The notes below the pieces were generated by a model that had not been told where the DNA came from, did no database searches, and saw only the letters and a list, made by a program, of their open reading frames with translations. Made by a program: the position numbers and the translations under genes. 64,000 bases of DNA from Bacteroidota bacterium (GTDB lineage Bacteria > Bacteroidota > Ignavibacteria > Kapaibacteriales > HRBIN21): assembly GCA_030550275.1 (NCBI GenBank), contig JAUQPR010000003.1:1-64000 (forward strand). The letters are read 5' to 3'. How positions within the stretch are numbered: the first letter of the stretch is position 1; every line of letters starts with the position of its first letter. This document shows, piece after piece, positions 41,745 through 51,265 of the stretch.

Positions 41745-43862
41745 TCAGTAGCGCACAAGGCGGCGGATGGCTTCGGCGATCTCACCGGGCTGCAGCATGA
41801 TCGCCTGCTCCAGCGGCTTTGCAAAGCCAATGGGACAGTCCTTCGAGCCCAAGCGCACCACCGGAGCATCCAAGTACTGGAAGCCCTCTTCGGCAATTAC
41901 CGCGGCAACCTCCCCTCCGAAGCCGCCGGTGCGCTTGTCCTCATGGGCAACGATGACTCGATTGGTCTTGCGCACCGACTCCAGCACCGTCCTCTTATCC
42001 CACGGTGCCAACGAGCGCAGGTCTATCACCTCAGTGGAGATACCTTCGCGCGCGACCTCCTCGGCTGCTTGCAATGCCCAGTGCACTGCCGTTCCGTAGG
42101 CGACCACAGTCACATCCGTCCCCTGCCGTCGCACCTTTGCCTTCCCAAAGGGGATGATGAAGTCATCGGGCGGTTTCGAGGCTGCTGCCGGGCGGTAGTT
42201 GTAGAGGAACTTCGGCTCCAGGAACACCGTCACCCCTCGCGAGCGCATCGCATTGCGCAGCAGTCCGACCGCATCGTCAGCAAATGCCGGATAGACAATG
42301 CGGATGCCCGGAAGCGTAACGAGCGCCCCCTCGATGCTCTGCGAATGGTACAGCCCCCCTTGGATGTAGTCCCCACTGGCAAGGCGGATGACGATGTTCG
42401 GCACAAATTGCCCTTTGGTACGCCAGTATTCGTGTGAGCACTCCACCAGTTGGTCCATCGCCGGCCAGAAGTAGTCGGCAAACTCTGCACCCTCCACGAC
42501 CACCCAGATGTCCTCCCGATAGCGGCAGAAGCCGTTGGCGGTCCCCACGATGAAGTTCTCCGCTATCGGAGCGTTGAACACGCGCTCGTTGCCAAACTCC
42601 TGCAGCATGCCCTTGGTTACGTTGAACACGCCGCCCTTGTCCTTGGATGCCACATCCTGCCCCCAGAGGAAGGTGTTGGGGTTGCGGCGGAACTCCTCCT
42701 TGAGCGTGATATTGATGGCTTCCCGCAGGGTCAACTGTGGCTGCGTGGGGTCGTTCTGATAGCGCTCCTCGGAGCGATCGTCGTACCCCACGTAGGGTTC
42801 GGGCAGGATGTAGAGCGACCAGGAGTCGGGGTCGGGATCTGGTGCGGCTTCGGCACGCGCAGCCGCTTCGCGCAGAATGCGCTCGTTGTCCTCTTCGAGC
42901 GCTCGGATCTCCTCCTCGGTCGCCAATCCGTATTCCAGGAGCGTTCGCCGAAATCTGGGCAGCGGATCACGCCGCTTGACCTCCTCGAGCTCCTCCGGGG
43001 AGCGGTAGAGGCGATGGTCATCGGAGTTGGAGTGGGAGCCAATCCGGTCGCAATCGGCATGCACCATTGCCGGACCGGCACCGGAGAGCACGTACTGGCG
43101 CGCCTCCTGCATTGCCCGGTAGGAATCGAAGGGGTTGCGCCCGTCGCACTTGATAATCTTCAGATGGCGGAACCCCACGAAGTTGTCCGACACATCCGGA
43201 TTTGCCGTCTGCTCGGTCACGGGCACCGAGATGCCGTAGCGGTTGTTCTGGATGACGAAGATCACGGGCAACCGCTCGCGCGAAGCTCCATTGACCGCCT
43301 CGTAGAAGAAGCCCTCCGAGCAGGCGGAATCTCCGCCGGAGTAGATAGCGATCTCATCGCCGCCGTACTTCTTGATTGCGCGGGCAACGCCGACGGCATG
43401 CTGTGCATGGTTGCCCGTGGTGGAGGACACGTTCTGAATCCGAATCGAGGGCTTAGCGAAGTGGTTGCTCATGTGGCGCCCTCCGCCGGCGACGTCGGTA
43501 TCCTTGCTCAACCCGTTGAGGATGATCTCCTCCGGCGTGATGCCAGCCGCCAAGCAGGTCAGCAGGTCGCGGTAGTAGGGGAAGAGGAAGTCCTTGCCCG
43601 GACGGAACGTCACCCCGATGGCAAGCTGGATACCATCGTGCCCTGCAAAAGGGGCATGGTAGGACCACCCCTTGCCGATACGCAGGTAGTACTGCGCTCG
43701 CTCATCCAGTCGGCGCCCCAAGTGCATGAGCTTGTACCAGTGCAGCACCGTCTCGCGCTCAAACCCTGTTGGGTCGAACGGTCCATACGGATCGGCTGCA
43801 ACCGCTACCGCTGCTTGCCGATTTGACGCCTTTGCTGCTTTGGTCCTCCGTTCCCGTGCCAT
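41745..43862 (-). CDS. 2-oxoacid dehydrogenase E1, alpha-beta fusion (probably branched-chain)
   Basis: A 705-residue fusion. Residues about 40-345 are the E1 alpha part: thiamine-diphosphate motif SGGDSACSEG to FVIQNNRYGIS, and the RHMSNHF loop. Residues about 365-705 are E1 beta: TLREAINITLKEEFRRNP, FNVTKGMLQEFGNERVFNAPIAE, IVAHEDKRTGGFGGEVAAV. It decarboxylates a 2-oxoacid and passes the acyl group to a lipoyl E2. The position after ilvE favours branched-chain 2-oxoacids (inference). ATG 43862; the frame is open upstream but not homologous. It is 63 bases after ilvE. Confidence 0.88.
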   Translation of the reverse strand: MARERRTKAAKASNRQAAVAVAADPYGPFDPTGFERETVLHWYKLMHLGRRLDERAQYYLRIGKGWSYHAPFAGHDGIQLAIGVTFRPGKDFLFPYYRDLLTCLAAGITPEEIILNGLSKDTDVAGGGRHMSNHFAKPSIRIQNVSSTTGNHAQHAVGVARAIKKYGGDEIAIYSGGDSACSEGFFYEAVNGASRERLPVIFVIQNNRYGISVPVTEQTANPDVSDNFVGFRHLKIIKCDGRNPFDSYRAMQEARQYVLSGAGPAMVHADCDRIGSHSNSDDHRLYRSPEELEEVKRRDPLPRFRRTLLEYGLATEEEIRALEEDNERILREAAARAEAAPDPDPDSWSLYILPEPYVGYDDRSEERYQNDPTQPQLTLREAINITLKEEFRRNPNTFLWGQDVASKDKGGVFNVTKGMLQEFGNERVFNAPIAENFIVGTANGFCRYREDIWVVVEGAEFADYFWPAMDQLVECSHEYWRTKGQFVPNIVIRLASGDYIQGGLYHSQSIEGALVTLPGIRIVYPAFADDAVGLLRNAMRSRGVTVFLEPKFLYNYRPAAASKPPDDFIIPFGKAKVRRQGTDVTVVAYGTAVHWALQAAEEVAREGISTEVIDLRSLAPWDKRTVLESVRKTNRVIVAHEDKRTGGFGGEVAAVIAEEGFQYLDAPVVRLGSKDCPIGFAKPLEQAIMLQPGEIAEAIRRLVRY

Positions 43863-43925
43863 GAATCCGTGTTCCCCTGCTTGCCAAATGGACTTACCCG
43901 ATAGAACAGCTCCTGCGTCGGGCAT

Positions 43926-44909
43926 TCACCGCCGACGCAGGTTCGTCACTTCTGGAGCCATTCGAGCCGTGCGCGTGCGCCGAGGCGCGGGTGGGACGAA
44001 GGTCAGCCACCCGTACGGGTCCTCCCCATCGCGCACGACCCGGTAGAAGCGCTCCTGCAAGCGCCGGGTGATGGGACCGACGCTCCCGTTGCCCACGACC
44101 ACGCCGTCAATGGAGCGGATCGGGGTAATCTCGGCTGCCGTCCCTGTGAAGAAGAGCTCATCGGCAGCGTAGAGCATCCCGCGTGGAATGCTGCTCTCCA
44201 CCACCGGGATGCCCTCCTCTCGGGCAAAGGTGATGACGGTGTGGCGCGTTACCCCCGGCAGAATTGATGCCGACAGCGGTGGCGTGTAGAGCACCCCATC
44301 CATGACCACGAAGACGTTCTCCCCACTCCCCTCGCTGACCATGCCGAAGATGTCCAAGCTGATACCCTCATCGTACCCATGGCGCATGCTCTCGATGCGC
44401 ACCAACTGGGAGTTGAGGTAGTTCCCGCCCGCCTTCGCCATCGCCGGCATCGTGTTGCTGGCAATCCGCTGCCAGGAGGATACACACACGTCCACGCCGC
44501 GGGTGGCGGCTTCCGAGCCCAGGTACGCGCCCCACTCCCACGCCGCCACGGCAACCTCAACGGGGCAATCCATCGGATTGACCCCCAGGTTGCCGTATCC
44601 CCGGTACACTATCGGGCGGATGTAACACTGCTCCAGCCCATTGCGGCGGACAACTTCGACGCAGACCCGTTCCAACTCCTCCACCGTGTACGGCATCTCC
44701 GTATGGTACATGCGCAGGGAGCGCTCCAAACGGCGCAGGTGGTCGTGCAGACGGAAGATCGCTGTCCCTCGGCGCGTTTTGTACGCGCGGATCCCCTCAA
44801 ACCAACTGGAGCCGTAGTGCACCACGTGAGAGAGGACGTGGATCTTCGCCTGATGCCATCGCACAAAGCGCCCGTTCATCCAGATGTAGGGTACCGGCTT
44901 GAGCGGCAT
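43926..44909 (-). CDS. ilvE: Branched-chain amino acid aminotransferase
   Basis: A 327-residue fold-type IV aminotransferase that interconverts Leu, Ile, Val and their 2-oxoacids. PLP Lys159 lies in [13 protein letters not shown]; the Glu that contacts the cofactor is in [34 protein letters not shown] and WFEGIRAY are typical of IlvE. It starts six bases after gatB and is followed by the E1 fusion, pointing to branched-chain amino acid breakdown or precursor supply for branched fatty acids. Confidence 0.93.
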   Translation of the reverse strand: MPLKPVPYIWMNGRFVRWHQAKIHVLSHVVHYGSSWFEGIRAYKTRRGTAIFRLHDHLRRLERSLRMYHTEMPYTVEELERVCVEVVRRNGLEQCYIRPIVYRGYGNLGVNPMDCPVEVAVAAWEWGAYLGSEAATRGVDVCVSSWQRIASNTMPAMAKAGGNYLNSQLVRIESMRHGYDEGISLDIFGMVSEGSGENVFVVMDGVLYTPPLSASILPGVTRHTVITFAREEGIPVVESSIPRGMLYAADELFFTGTAAEITPIRSIDGVVVGNGSVGPITRRLQERFYRVVRDGEDPYGWLTFVPPAPRRTRTARMAPEVTNLRRR

Positions 44910-44915
44910 GACCGA

Positions 44916-46388
44916 TTACCGGACTGTCGGACCTTCCTGTGGCAGGAGCTGCTGCTGGAGGAGCTGCGTGACGAGCTTTGGATTTGCCTTCCCTTGCGAG
45001 CGCTGCAACACTTGCCCCACGAGAAATCCCAGCACGTTGGTGCGCCCACTGCGGTACCTCTCGACGGCTTCGGGATTGTCACGCAGCACCTGTGCCACCA
45101 GCTCCCGCAGCCACGCTTCGTCAGAGACCTGCTGCAATCCGCGCTCAGAGACAATCTCCGCCGGCGAGCGACCGCTGCGGAGAACCTCCGCAAAGACCTC
45201 TTTGGCAACACGGCTGCTGATGACCTCATCGGCGTAGAGCTCCACCAACTCCGCCAGATGCGCCGGCGCTATCGGCAGCGCCTCCGGCGAAGCTGCTCCC
45301 TCGGCAATCAGGCGCAGGATCTCGGTCATCACCCAGTTGCTCACGAGCTTGTAGCGCTCCGGCGAGGGCTTGCGGAGAGCTGCGCAGCAGGCTTCGAAGA
45401 AGTCCGCCACCTCCCGCTCCTCGGCAATGACCCCAGCGTCGTACGCGGGCAACCCATACTGGCGCATGAGGCGATCCTTGCGCTCCAGCGGCAGCTCCGG
45501 CAGCTCCGCCCGTACTCGCTCAAGCCACTCCGAGCTCACCACCACAGGCACCAGGTCTGGCTCGGGAAAGTAGCGGTAGTCGTGCGCGTGCTCTTTGGTG
45601 CGCATTGGTCGAGTCTCCTGGCGCACGGCGTCCCACAGGAGCGTTTCGTGCTGGACGACGCCGCCGGATTCCACAATGGCAATCTGCCGCTGGATCTCGT
45701 ACTCCAGCGCGCGCTCCAAATTGCGGAAGCTGTTGAGGTTTTTGATCTCGGTGCGCGTGCCCAGCTCCTGCGCCCCACGCCGCCGAATCGAGACATTCGC
45801 ATCGCAGCGCAGCGAGCCCTCCTCCATGTTGCCGTCGCAGATGCCCAAGTAGCGCACCAGTTGCCGAATCTGGCGCAAGTACAGGTACGCCTCCCGCGGA
45901 GTCGATAGCTCCGGCGCGCTGACGATCTCCACCAGCGGCACGCCACAGCGGTTGAGGTCTACCAACGTCTCCACCTCCACATCGTGGATGGATTTGCCCG
46001 CATCCTCCTCCATCTGGATTCGGGCAATGCCGATCCGCTTCCGGCGCCCATCGTCGAGCTCGATCTCGATCCAGCCGTCCGTGCAGAGCGGCTCCTCGTA
46101 CTGCGTAATCTGATAGCCTTTGGGCAGGTCGGGGTAGAAGTAGTTCTTCCGCGCAAAGAGCGAGCGGGAACGGATATGGCAATGCGTTGCGATGCCCAGC
46201 CGAAGGGTGAACTCCACGACCTGCCGATTGAGAACGGGCAATGCCCCGGGATGCCCCAGACACACCGGACAGGTCTGCGTATTCGGCGGTGCGCCAAATT
46301 CCGCCGAACAACTGCAGAACGCCTTCGTGCGCGTTTTCAACTGGGCATGGACCTCCAACCCGATAACCGCTTCGTACTCTGGATGCAT
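44916..46388 (-). CDS. gatB: Aspartyl/glutamyl-tRNA amidotransferase subunit B
   Basis: A 490-residue subunit that binds the misacylated tRNA and activates it with ATP. IGLEVHAQLKTRTKAFCSC, CPVCLGHPGALPVLN and FYPDLPKGYQITQYEEP are diagnostic. The C-terminal YqeY-like tail is present. ATG 46388 is used; the TTG upstream is less likely. TAAGTTTG lies 25 bases upstream. gatA is on the other strand at 6937. Confidence 0.96.
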   Translation of the reverse strand: MHPEYEAVIGLEVHAQLKTRTKAFCSCSAEFGAPPNTQTCPVCLGHPGALPVLNRQVVEFTLRLGIATHCHIRSRSLFARKNYFYPDLPKGYQITQYEEPLCTDGWIEIELDDGRRKRIGIARIQMEEDAGKSIHDVEVETLVDLNRCGVPLVEIVSAPELSTPREAYLYLRQIRQLVRYLGICDGNMEEGSLRCDANVSIRRRGAQELGTRTEIKNLNSFRNLERALEYEIQRQIAIVESGGVVQHETLLWDAVRQETRPMRTKEHAHDYRYFPEPDLVPVVVSSEWLERVRAELPELPLERKDRLMRQYGLPAYDAGVIAEEREVADFFEACCAALRKPSPERYKLVSNWVMTEILRLIAEGAASPEALPIAPAHLAELVELYADEVISSRVAKEVFAEVLRSGRSPAEIVSERGLQQVSDEAWLRELVAQVLRDNPEAVERYRSGRTNVLGFLVGQVLQRSQGKANPKLVTQLLQQQLLPQEGPTVR

Positions 46389-46413
46389 CCTCTGCTTCCC
46401 GCACCGGTCCAAG

Positions 46414-46421
46414 CAAACTTA
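46414..46421 (-). promoter_or_regulatory. -7 element (TAAGTTTG) of gatB-ilvE-E1
   Basis: TAAGTTTG on the minus strand, 25 bases before the gatB ATG. It is the same octamer as at dnaN. Confidence 0.6.
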
Positions 46422-46522
46422 CGAAAAAGCCCCTGCAGCAATAGCGATGCTGCCGCGCACCCTTCTATGGTCTACCGCACGGAATGCGTCTTTTTCCCCG
46501 CAGATACCGACCATGGCTTCCG

Positions 46523-47221
46523 ATGCGACGCTTCGTCATCGGCGACATCCACGGCTGCATCGCCACCTTGGAAGCGCTGCTGTGGCAGCAGCTCCGTATC
46601 CGACCGGAGGATGAGCTCTACTTTTTGGGCGATTACATCGACCGCGGTCCCGAAAGCAAAGCCGTCGTGGACCTCCTGCTCACCCTGCAGCAGCAGGGCT
46701 ACCACGTCACCTGCCTCCGAGGGAACCATGAACAGCTCCTCCTGGACGCCTACGCCTCCGAAGATGCCCTCCTACTCTGGCTGCTCAATGGTGCAGCGAC
46801 GACGCTCCGGAGCTTCCGCATCCGCCATCCCAGGGAGCTACCGGAGCACTACCGCGCCTTCTTTGCTGCTCTTCCCTACTTTGTGGTGCTGGAGGAGTTC
46901 GTCCTGGTGCATGCGGGGCTGAACTTTCGCCTGCCCGATCCCTTTGCCGATCGCCATGCCATGCTCTGGGACCGCAGCGAGGACGCCGATCCCGCGCGGC
47001 TGGGCGGGCGCCGGCTCATCGTCGGACATACCCCGCTGCCGCTGCCCGCACTCCGGCGTACACTGACGCGCAACAAAATTTTCCTCGATGGTGGCTGCGT
47101 CTACGGACGTGCCAGCGGATTGGGCTACCTGTGCGCTCTGGAGCTGAAGAGCTTCGAGCTCTTTGTTCAACCAAATGTGGAGCGGGAGCACCGCCCATGG
47201 CACAGCTTCGGCTCTTCGTAG
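46523..47221 (+). CDS. Calcineurin-like serine/threonine protein phosphatase (PPP family)
   Basis: A 232-residue metallophosphatase. All PPP motifs are visible: GDIHG (about 7-11), GDYIDRG, GNHE, HAGLN and GHTP. It could act on phospho-Ser/Thr proteins or on dinucleotide polyphosphates; size matches bacterial PrpA/PrpE. ATG 46523 (MRRFVIGDIHG) fits the domain start. It overlaps thpR by 25 bases. Confidence 0.9.
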   Translation: MRRFVIGDIHGCIATLEALLWQQLRIRPEDELYFLGDYIDRGPESKAVVDLLLTLQQQGYHVTCLRGNHEQLLLDAYASEDALLLWLLNGAATTLRSFRIRHPRELPEHYRAFFAALPYFVVLEEFVLVHAGLNFRLPDPFADRHAMLWDRSEDADPARLGGRRLIVGHTPLPLPALRRTLTRNKIFLDGGCVYGRASGLGYLCALELKSFELFVQPNVEREHRPWHSFGSS

Positions 47222-47754
47222 GCTACTTCCTGTACAGCACCGAGCTCACGGCAAGCTACCAACGACTCTACGCCGAAGGGGCACCACTCTGCTCGGCAAA
47301 ATGGGTGGCGCCCGAACAGCTCCACTGCACGCTCAAGTTTCTCGGTGAGGTCCATGCCGAGCTCCTTCCTCCGCTGACCGAGGCATTGACACCATGGTTG
47401 GGCAATGTCGCCTGCCCGATTCGGCTCACCGGGCTTGGCACATTCCCTTCACCCCAAGCTCCCCGGGTGCTCTACATTGGGGTGGAGGACCCCACCGAAG
47501 GTCTTCGCGTACTTCACCAACGGATTCAGGAGCGCCTTCAGCCCTTGGGATTCCCGCCGGAGGAGCGACCGTTCAAGCCCCATGTGACTCTTGCCCGCAT
47601 CCGCTCCGTACGCCATCCAGATTCCTTCCGGCACTACCTGCGGACGCACCGCGGAGAGCTCTTCGCCGAATTTGAGGGATTTCGCCTGGTGCTGGTGCAC
47701 AGCCAGTTGACCCCACAGGGACCGCTCTACTCGGTCCTGGCGCCGGCAGAGTAG
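47197..47754 (+). CDS. thpR: RNA 2',3'-cyclic phosphodiesterase (2H family)
   Basis: A 185-residue 2H phosphoesterase. Two HxTx motifs are present, HCTLKFLGEV (about 44) and HVTLARI (about 127). It begins MAQLRLFVGYFL as family members do. It opens RNA 2',3'-cyclic phosphate ends. It overlaps the phosphatase gene at its start and the RmlD-like gene (convergent, 28 bases) at its end. Confidence 0.9.
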   Translation: MAQLRLFVGYFLYSTELTASYQRLYAEGAPLCSAKWVAPEQLHCTLKFLGEVHAELLPPLTEALTPWLGNVACPIRLTGLGTFPSPQAPRVLYIGVEDPTEGLRVLHQRIQERLQPLGFPPEERPFKPHVTLARIRSVRHPDSFRHYLRTHRGELFAEFEGFRLVLVHSQLTPQGPLYSVLAPAE

Positions 47755-48653
47755 CCGCGCTGCCGCAAGAACTCCAGTGCCTCCGCCAGGGAATGTGGTA
47801 CAATCCCCCACCGCTGTGCAAAGTGCTCCCACTTGAGCCCGGCACGCAGCGGGCGCTGGGCACGCCCTGCGTAGAGCTGCTGTGCCGGAACCGGTTGCAG
47901 TCGCTCCTGTGGGTAGCCAAAGGCGTCAAAGACGGCACGGGCGAATTCGTAGCGGCTCACCCAGCTCCTCCCTCCAATGTGGAACACCCCCGTTGGACGC
48001 TCCTGCAGGAGACACACAATCGCCTGCGCAAGGTCCTCCACCAAGATTGGGTTGGTGTACAGGTCCGCAGCGACCGGGATAGGACCCTCCCCTTCCAAAC
48101 GCTGGCGCAGCCAGCCGAGGATGTCGGAGCACCAGGGCGCCGGAGTGCCGAAGATGAGGGTCGTCCGCAGGATGGCAACGGAGATTCCACTGCTCTGGCA
48201 GACGTTTTCGGCTGCCAGCTTGGTCTTGCCGTAGTAGTTGACCGGGCACGGGCGCGCGTGCTCCTCGTACGGACCGTTCGCACCGTCGAAGATGTAGTCG
48301 GTGGAGAGCTGCACTAAGTATGACCCCAGCACACGGCAGACCCCGACCAGCACCTCCACCAGAGCCACATTGACCCACCAAGCATGCTGGCGTTCCCGCT
48401 CGCAGCGGTCCACGTCCGTTACCGCTGCGGTGTTGAGGATGAGCTCGGGCTCCCACCACAGGCAGATGTTGCGCAGGTGGCGGCGATGGTATCCGGGGAC
48501 GACCTGCACCGGGTAGCCATAGATCTCGCGCGGCTCTCCTGGACGGTGCGATACCCCGAGCACCTCCCAGTCTCCACGCGAACGCGCCCGCAGGGCTCGC
48601 AGCACCGCCTCAGCGGTCTTGCTCTTGGCACCGACCACTAAGAGGCGCGGCAT
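47727..48653 (-). CDS. RmlD-like NAD(P)-dependent sugar-nucleotide reductase
   Basis: A 308-residue extended short-chain dehydrogenase like dTDP-4-dehydrorhamnose reductase. LVQLSTDYIFDG, the YxxxK motif in YYGKTKLAAEN, NTAAVTDVDRCE and GVFHIGG fit. The nucleotide-binding loop is unusual: GAKSKTAEAVL instead of GxxGxxG, so cofactor binding may differ. ATG 48653 after an open upstream stretch. No rmlA/B/C genes are adjacent. Confidence 0.8.
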   Translation of the reverse strand: MPRLLVVGAKSKTAEAVLRALRARSRGDWEVLGVSHRPGEPREIYGYPVQVVPGYHRRHLRNICLWWEPELILNTAAVTDVDRCERERQHAWWVNVALVEVLVGVCRVLGSYLVQLSTDYIFDGANGPYEEHARPCPVNYYGKTKLAAENVCQSSGISVAILRTTLIFGTPAPWCSDILGWLRQRLEGEGPIPVAADLYTNPILVEDLAQAIVCLLQERPTGVFHIGGRSWVSRYEFARAVFDAFGYPQERLQPVPAQQLYAGRAQRPLRAGLKWEHFAQRWGIVPHSLAEALEFLRQRGYSAGARTE

Positions 48654-48802
48654 CCTGCTCTGCCACAGAGCACGAGACTTCCCCTCCACAGCCGCTGACA
48701 CTGTGACAGACCTCGGGCGGACCCTTCCGGTCTGACAAAACGGCAGTCAGCCATCTGCCCGCTTTCGTGCATCTACGCTTGTTCCACGTGGAACGCTGCC
48801 AT
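48654..48802. other. Intergenic region with parS-like site
   Basis: 149 bases between the RmlD-like gene start and the mnmG stop. Besides the parS palindrome at 48781-48794, it holds an imperfect dyad TGACACTGTGACA near 48697-48709. No TAnnTTTG element was found. Confidence 0.6.
48781..48794. promoter_or_regulatory. parS-like centromere site 1 (GTTCCACGTGGAAC)
   Basis: A perfect 14-bp palindrome that equals the core of the Myxococcus-type ParB site. It lies 8 bases downstream of mnmG's stop codon. ParB binding here would help chromosome segregation with ParA and SMC. Confidence 0.8.
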
Positions 48803-50680
48803 CTATCGCAGGTACAGCAGGAGCATCGCCAGGTCCGCCGGAGAGACCCCCGCAATCCGCGCCGCTTGCCCTATGGAGCGGGGGCGAATGCGCTCGAGCT
48901 TCTCCAGCGCCTCTGCTGAGAGCCCTCGGACCCGGCGATAGTCGAAGTCCTCGGGAATCTCCAGTGCCTCACTCTGCCGCAACCGCTCGACCTCCTGGAG
49001 TTGCCGCTGCAGGTAGCCCTCGTAGCGCAGCTCGATCTCGGCTCGCTCCACGAGGGCATTTCCCTCCTGCAGTGCCCACTGGTAGCGTCCATTCTGCGCC
49101 TCCAACAGGCGGAGTAGGCTCACCCTTGGACGGCGCACCAGTTGCGCCAGCGGCACGGAGTGCTCAAGGGGTGGCTCGCCCAGCGCTTCGAGCACAGGGT
49201 TCACCTCCTCTGGTGCAACCCAATCGCTCCGCAGCTCCGCAATCAAGCGCTGGAGCTTCTCCTCCCGTTCCAGCATCCGCTCATACGCCCAGGGCTCCAC
49301 CAACCCCAGTTCGTATCCATAGCGCATAAGCCGCCGCTCCGCCGTATCCTGCCGGAGCAGCAGCCGGTACTCTGCCAGCGCCGTGAACATCCGGTAGGGC
49401 TCATCCCCCATCTTCGTGATGAGGTCGTCAATGAGCACCCCGATGTAGGCTTCCCACCGCTGCAGCACCAGAGGCTCCCGCCCGCGAACCTGTAAGGCAG
49501 CGTTGATGCCGGCGATGAGCCCCTGCGCTGCAGCCTCCTCGTAGCCAGAGGTGCCGTTGATCTGCCCGGCGAAGAATAGTCCCCGAATCGCCTTCGTCTC
49601 CAGCGTATGCCGGAGCTGCCAGGGGAAGAAGTAGTCGTACTCAACGGCGTAGCCCGGACGCAGCATCACTGCGCGCTCCAGCCCGGGGATTGTCCGGAGT
49701 CCACGGAGCTGAATCTCCTCGGGCAAGCTCGTGGAGAAGCCGTTGACGTAGATGGAATCCCCAAAGAGGCTCTCCGGCTCTAGCACAATCCGATGCGACG
49801 GCTTGTCCGCGAAGCGCACGATCTTGTCCTCGATGGAGGGGCAGTAGCGCGGACCACGCCCTTTGATGAGCCCGGTAAAGAGGGGCGAGCGGTCGAATCC
49901 CTCGCGCAGGATCTCGTGCGTGTGCTCCGTGGTGTGCGTGACGTAGCAGACGATCCGGTTGCGCACCTGCGCCGTCCGATGAGAGAAAGGCTGTGGGGGC
50001 TCGTCCCCGTAGCTGGGCTCGGTCTTGGAGTAGTCGATGCTCTGGGCAGCAACCCTGGGCGGTGTGCCGGTCTTGAGGCGTCCGCGTTGCAGCCCATGGG
50101 CTTCCAAGAGGTCCGAAATCCTCTCCGCTGGCGGCTCTCCAACTCTTCCGCCAGGAGTGGAACGCAGCCCTGTCCACATCCGAGCATTGAGGAAGGTGCC
50201 CGAGCAGAGCACAACTGCCGGTGCGAGGAGCTCCTCCCCTTCAGCGGTCCGCACGCCACGAACTCGGTCCCGATGGACCAGAATCTCAACGACCTTTGCG
50301 GGGATGATGCTCAGATTGGGCATCTGGAGCAGCAGCTCCAGCGCATAGAGCGGGTACAGGCGCTTATCGTTCTGCGAACGCAGCGACCACACTGCAGGTC
50401 CCTTTGAGCGGTTCAGCAGCTTGAATTGGAGCCCGCTGCGGTCCGCAAGCACCCCCATGACACCACCGAGGGCATCGATCTCTTTGACGAGATGCCCCTT
50501 CGCAGTGCCCCCAACGGCGGGATTGCACGAGAGCCGCCCGATCGCATGCACATCCATCGTGAGCAGAGCAGTACGGCACCCCATGCGGGCGGATGCTGCG
50601 GCGGCTTCTATGCCTGCGTGTCCTCCGCCCACGACCAGGACCTCATACTGCGCCTCCCCGCGCCGGACAATCGCGCCCAT
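48803..50680 (-). CDS. mnmG: tRNA uridine-5-carboxymethylaminomethyl modification enzyme MnmG (GidA)
   Basis: A 625-residue FAD enzyme that with MnmE modifies U34 of tRNAs reading split codon boxes. FAD-binding [42 protein letters not shown] and the second-half [16 protein letters not shown] are diagnostic. The C-terminal helical tail ([16 protein letters not shown]) binds tRNA. Both ends are flanked by parS sites. mnmE lies two genes upstream on the same strand. Confidence 0.96.
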   Translation of the reverse strand: MGAIVRRGEAQYEVLVVGGGHAGIEAAAASARMGCRTALLTMDVHAIGRLSCNPAVGGTAKGHLVKEIDALGGVMGVLADRSGLQFKLLNRSKGPAVWSLRSQNDKRLYPLYALELLLQMPNLSIIPAKVVEILVHRDRVRGVRTAEGEELLAPAVVLCSGTFLNARMWTGLRSTPGGRVGEPPAERISDLLEAHGLQRGRLKTGTPPRVAAQSIDYSKTEPSYGDEPPQPFSHRTAQVRNRIVCYVTHTTEHTHEILREGFDRSPLFTGLIKGRGPRYCPSIEDKIVRFADKPSHRIVLEPESLFGDSIYVNGFSTSLPEEIQLRGLRTIPGLERAVMLRPGYAVEYDYFFPWQLRHTLETKAIRGLFFAGQINGTSGYEEAAAQGLIAGINAALQVRGREPLVLQRWEAYIGVLIDDLITKMGDEPYRMFTALAEYRLLLRQDTAERRLMRYGYELGLVEPWAYERMLEREEKLQRLIAELRSDWVAPEEVNPVLEALGEPPLEHSVPLAQLVRRPRVSLLRLLEAQNGRYQWALQEGNALVERAEIELRYEGYLQRQLQEVERLRQSEALEIPEDFDYRRVRGLSAEALEKLERIRPRSIGQAARIAGVSPADLAMLLLYLR

Positions 50681-50691
50681 GGGTGCGAGAA

Positions 50692-50707
50692 TGTTTCACG
50701 TGAAACA
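50692..50707. promoter_or_regulatory. parS site 2 (TGTTTCACGTGAAACA)
   Basis: A perfect 16-bp palindrome identical to the consensus bacterial parS. It lies in the 33-base gap between the acetyltransferase stop (50714) and the mnmG start (50680). In Firmicutes and others, parS sites cluster near oriC, often by mnmE-mnmG. Confidence 0.92.
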
Positions 50708-50713
50708 CTTCCG

Positions 50714-51244
50714 CTACAACAGCCGCATCATGAGGTGCTCATCCACGTACGTATCGCCGAGCTTGAGTGCGCGGTATTCGGTGCCGTAGCGCAGGAAGCC
50801 CAGCTTCAGGTACAGCCCGTAGGCGGCCTGATTCGTCGTCGCCACAGAGAGCAGAACCTGCTCACAGCCGGCATCCTCCTTTGCCGAGAGCAGGAGCTGC
50901 CGCAGCAGACGCTCCCCAAGCCCCCGCCCGCGGTACTGCGGAGTGATGTACATGCCCCAGATCCGCCCCTTGTGGCGCACCTTGGGCTTGGTATGCTCGC
51001 ACATGAATCCTGCCATCCCAATCAGCCGCCCCTCCGGTGTGAACACACCGAGCAGGTAGTTGTATGGGTAGTGCAGCAGCATCTCGAACTGCTGCTCTTT
51101 GTCCAAGAGCGAGAGCGCCTGGTACGACTCGTAATCCGAACCAAAGGCTTCCGGCGCCTGCTGGAGCGCCTCCTGTTGCAACTGGACGAACTGTTCGAAA
51201 TCCCGCTCCTCCAACGGACGAAGTATCACGTCCTCGGCATTCAT
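50714..51244 (-). CDS. GNAT-family N-acetyltransferase
   Basis: A 176-residue acetyltransferase. IWGMYITPQYRGRGLGERLL is the acetyl-CoA binding motif (QxxGxG) and AAYGLYLKLGFLRYG is the C-terminal family motif. The start MNAEDVILRPLEERDFEQF is typical. The substrate is unknown. It sits between mnmE and mnmG, 21 bases after mnmE ends. Confidence 0.88.
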   Translation of the reverse strand: MNAEDVILRPLEERDFEQFVQLQQEALQQAPEAFGSDYESYQALSLLDKEQQFEMLLHYPYNYLLGVFTPEGRLIGMAGFMCEHTKPKVRHKGRIWGMYITPQYRGRGLGERLLRQLLLSAKEDAGCEQVLLSVATTNQAAYGLYLKLGFLRYGTEYRALKLGDTYVDEHLMMRLL

Positions 51245-51265
51245 GGACACCGTCGCTGGCAAGCC

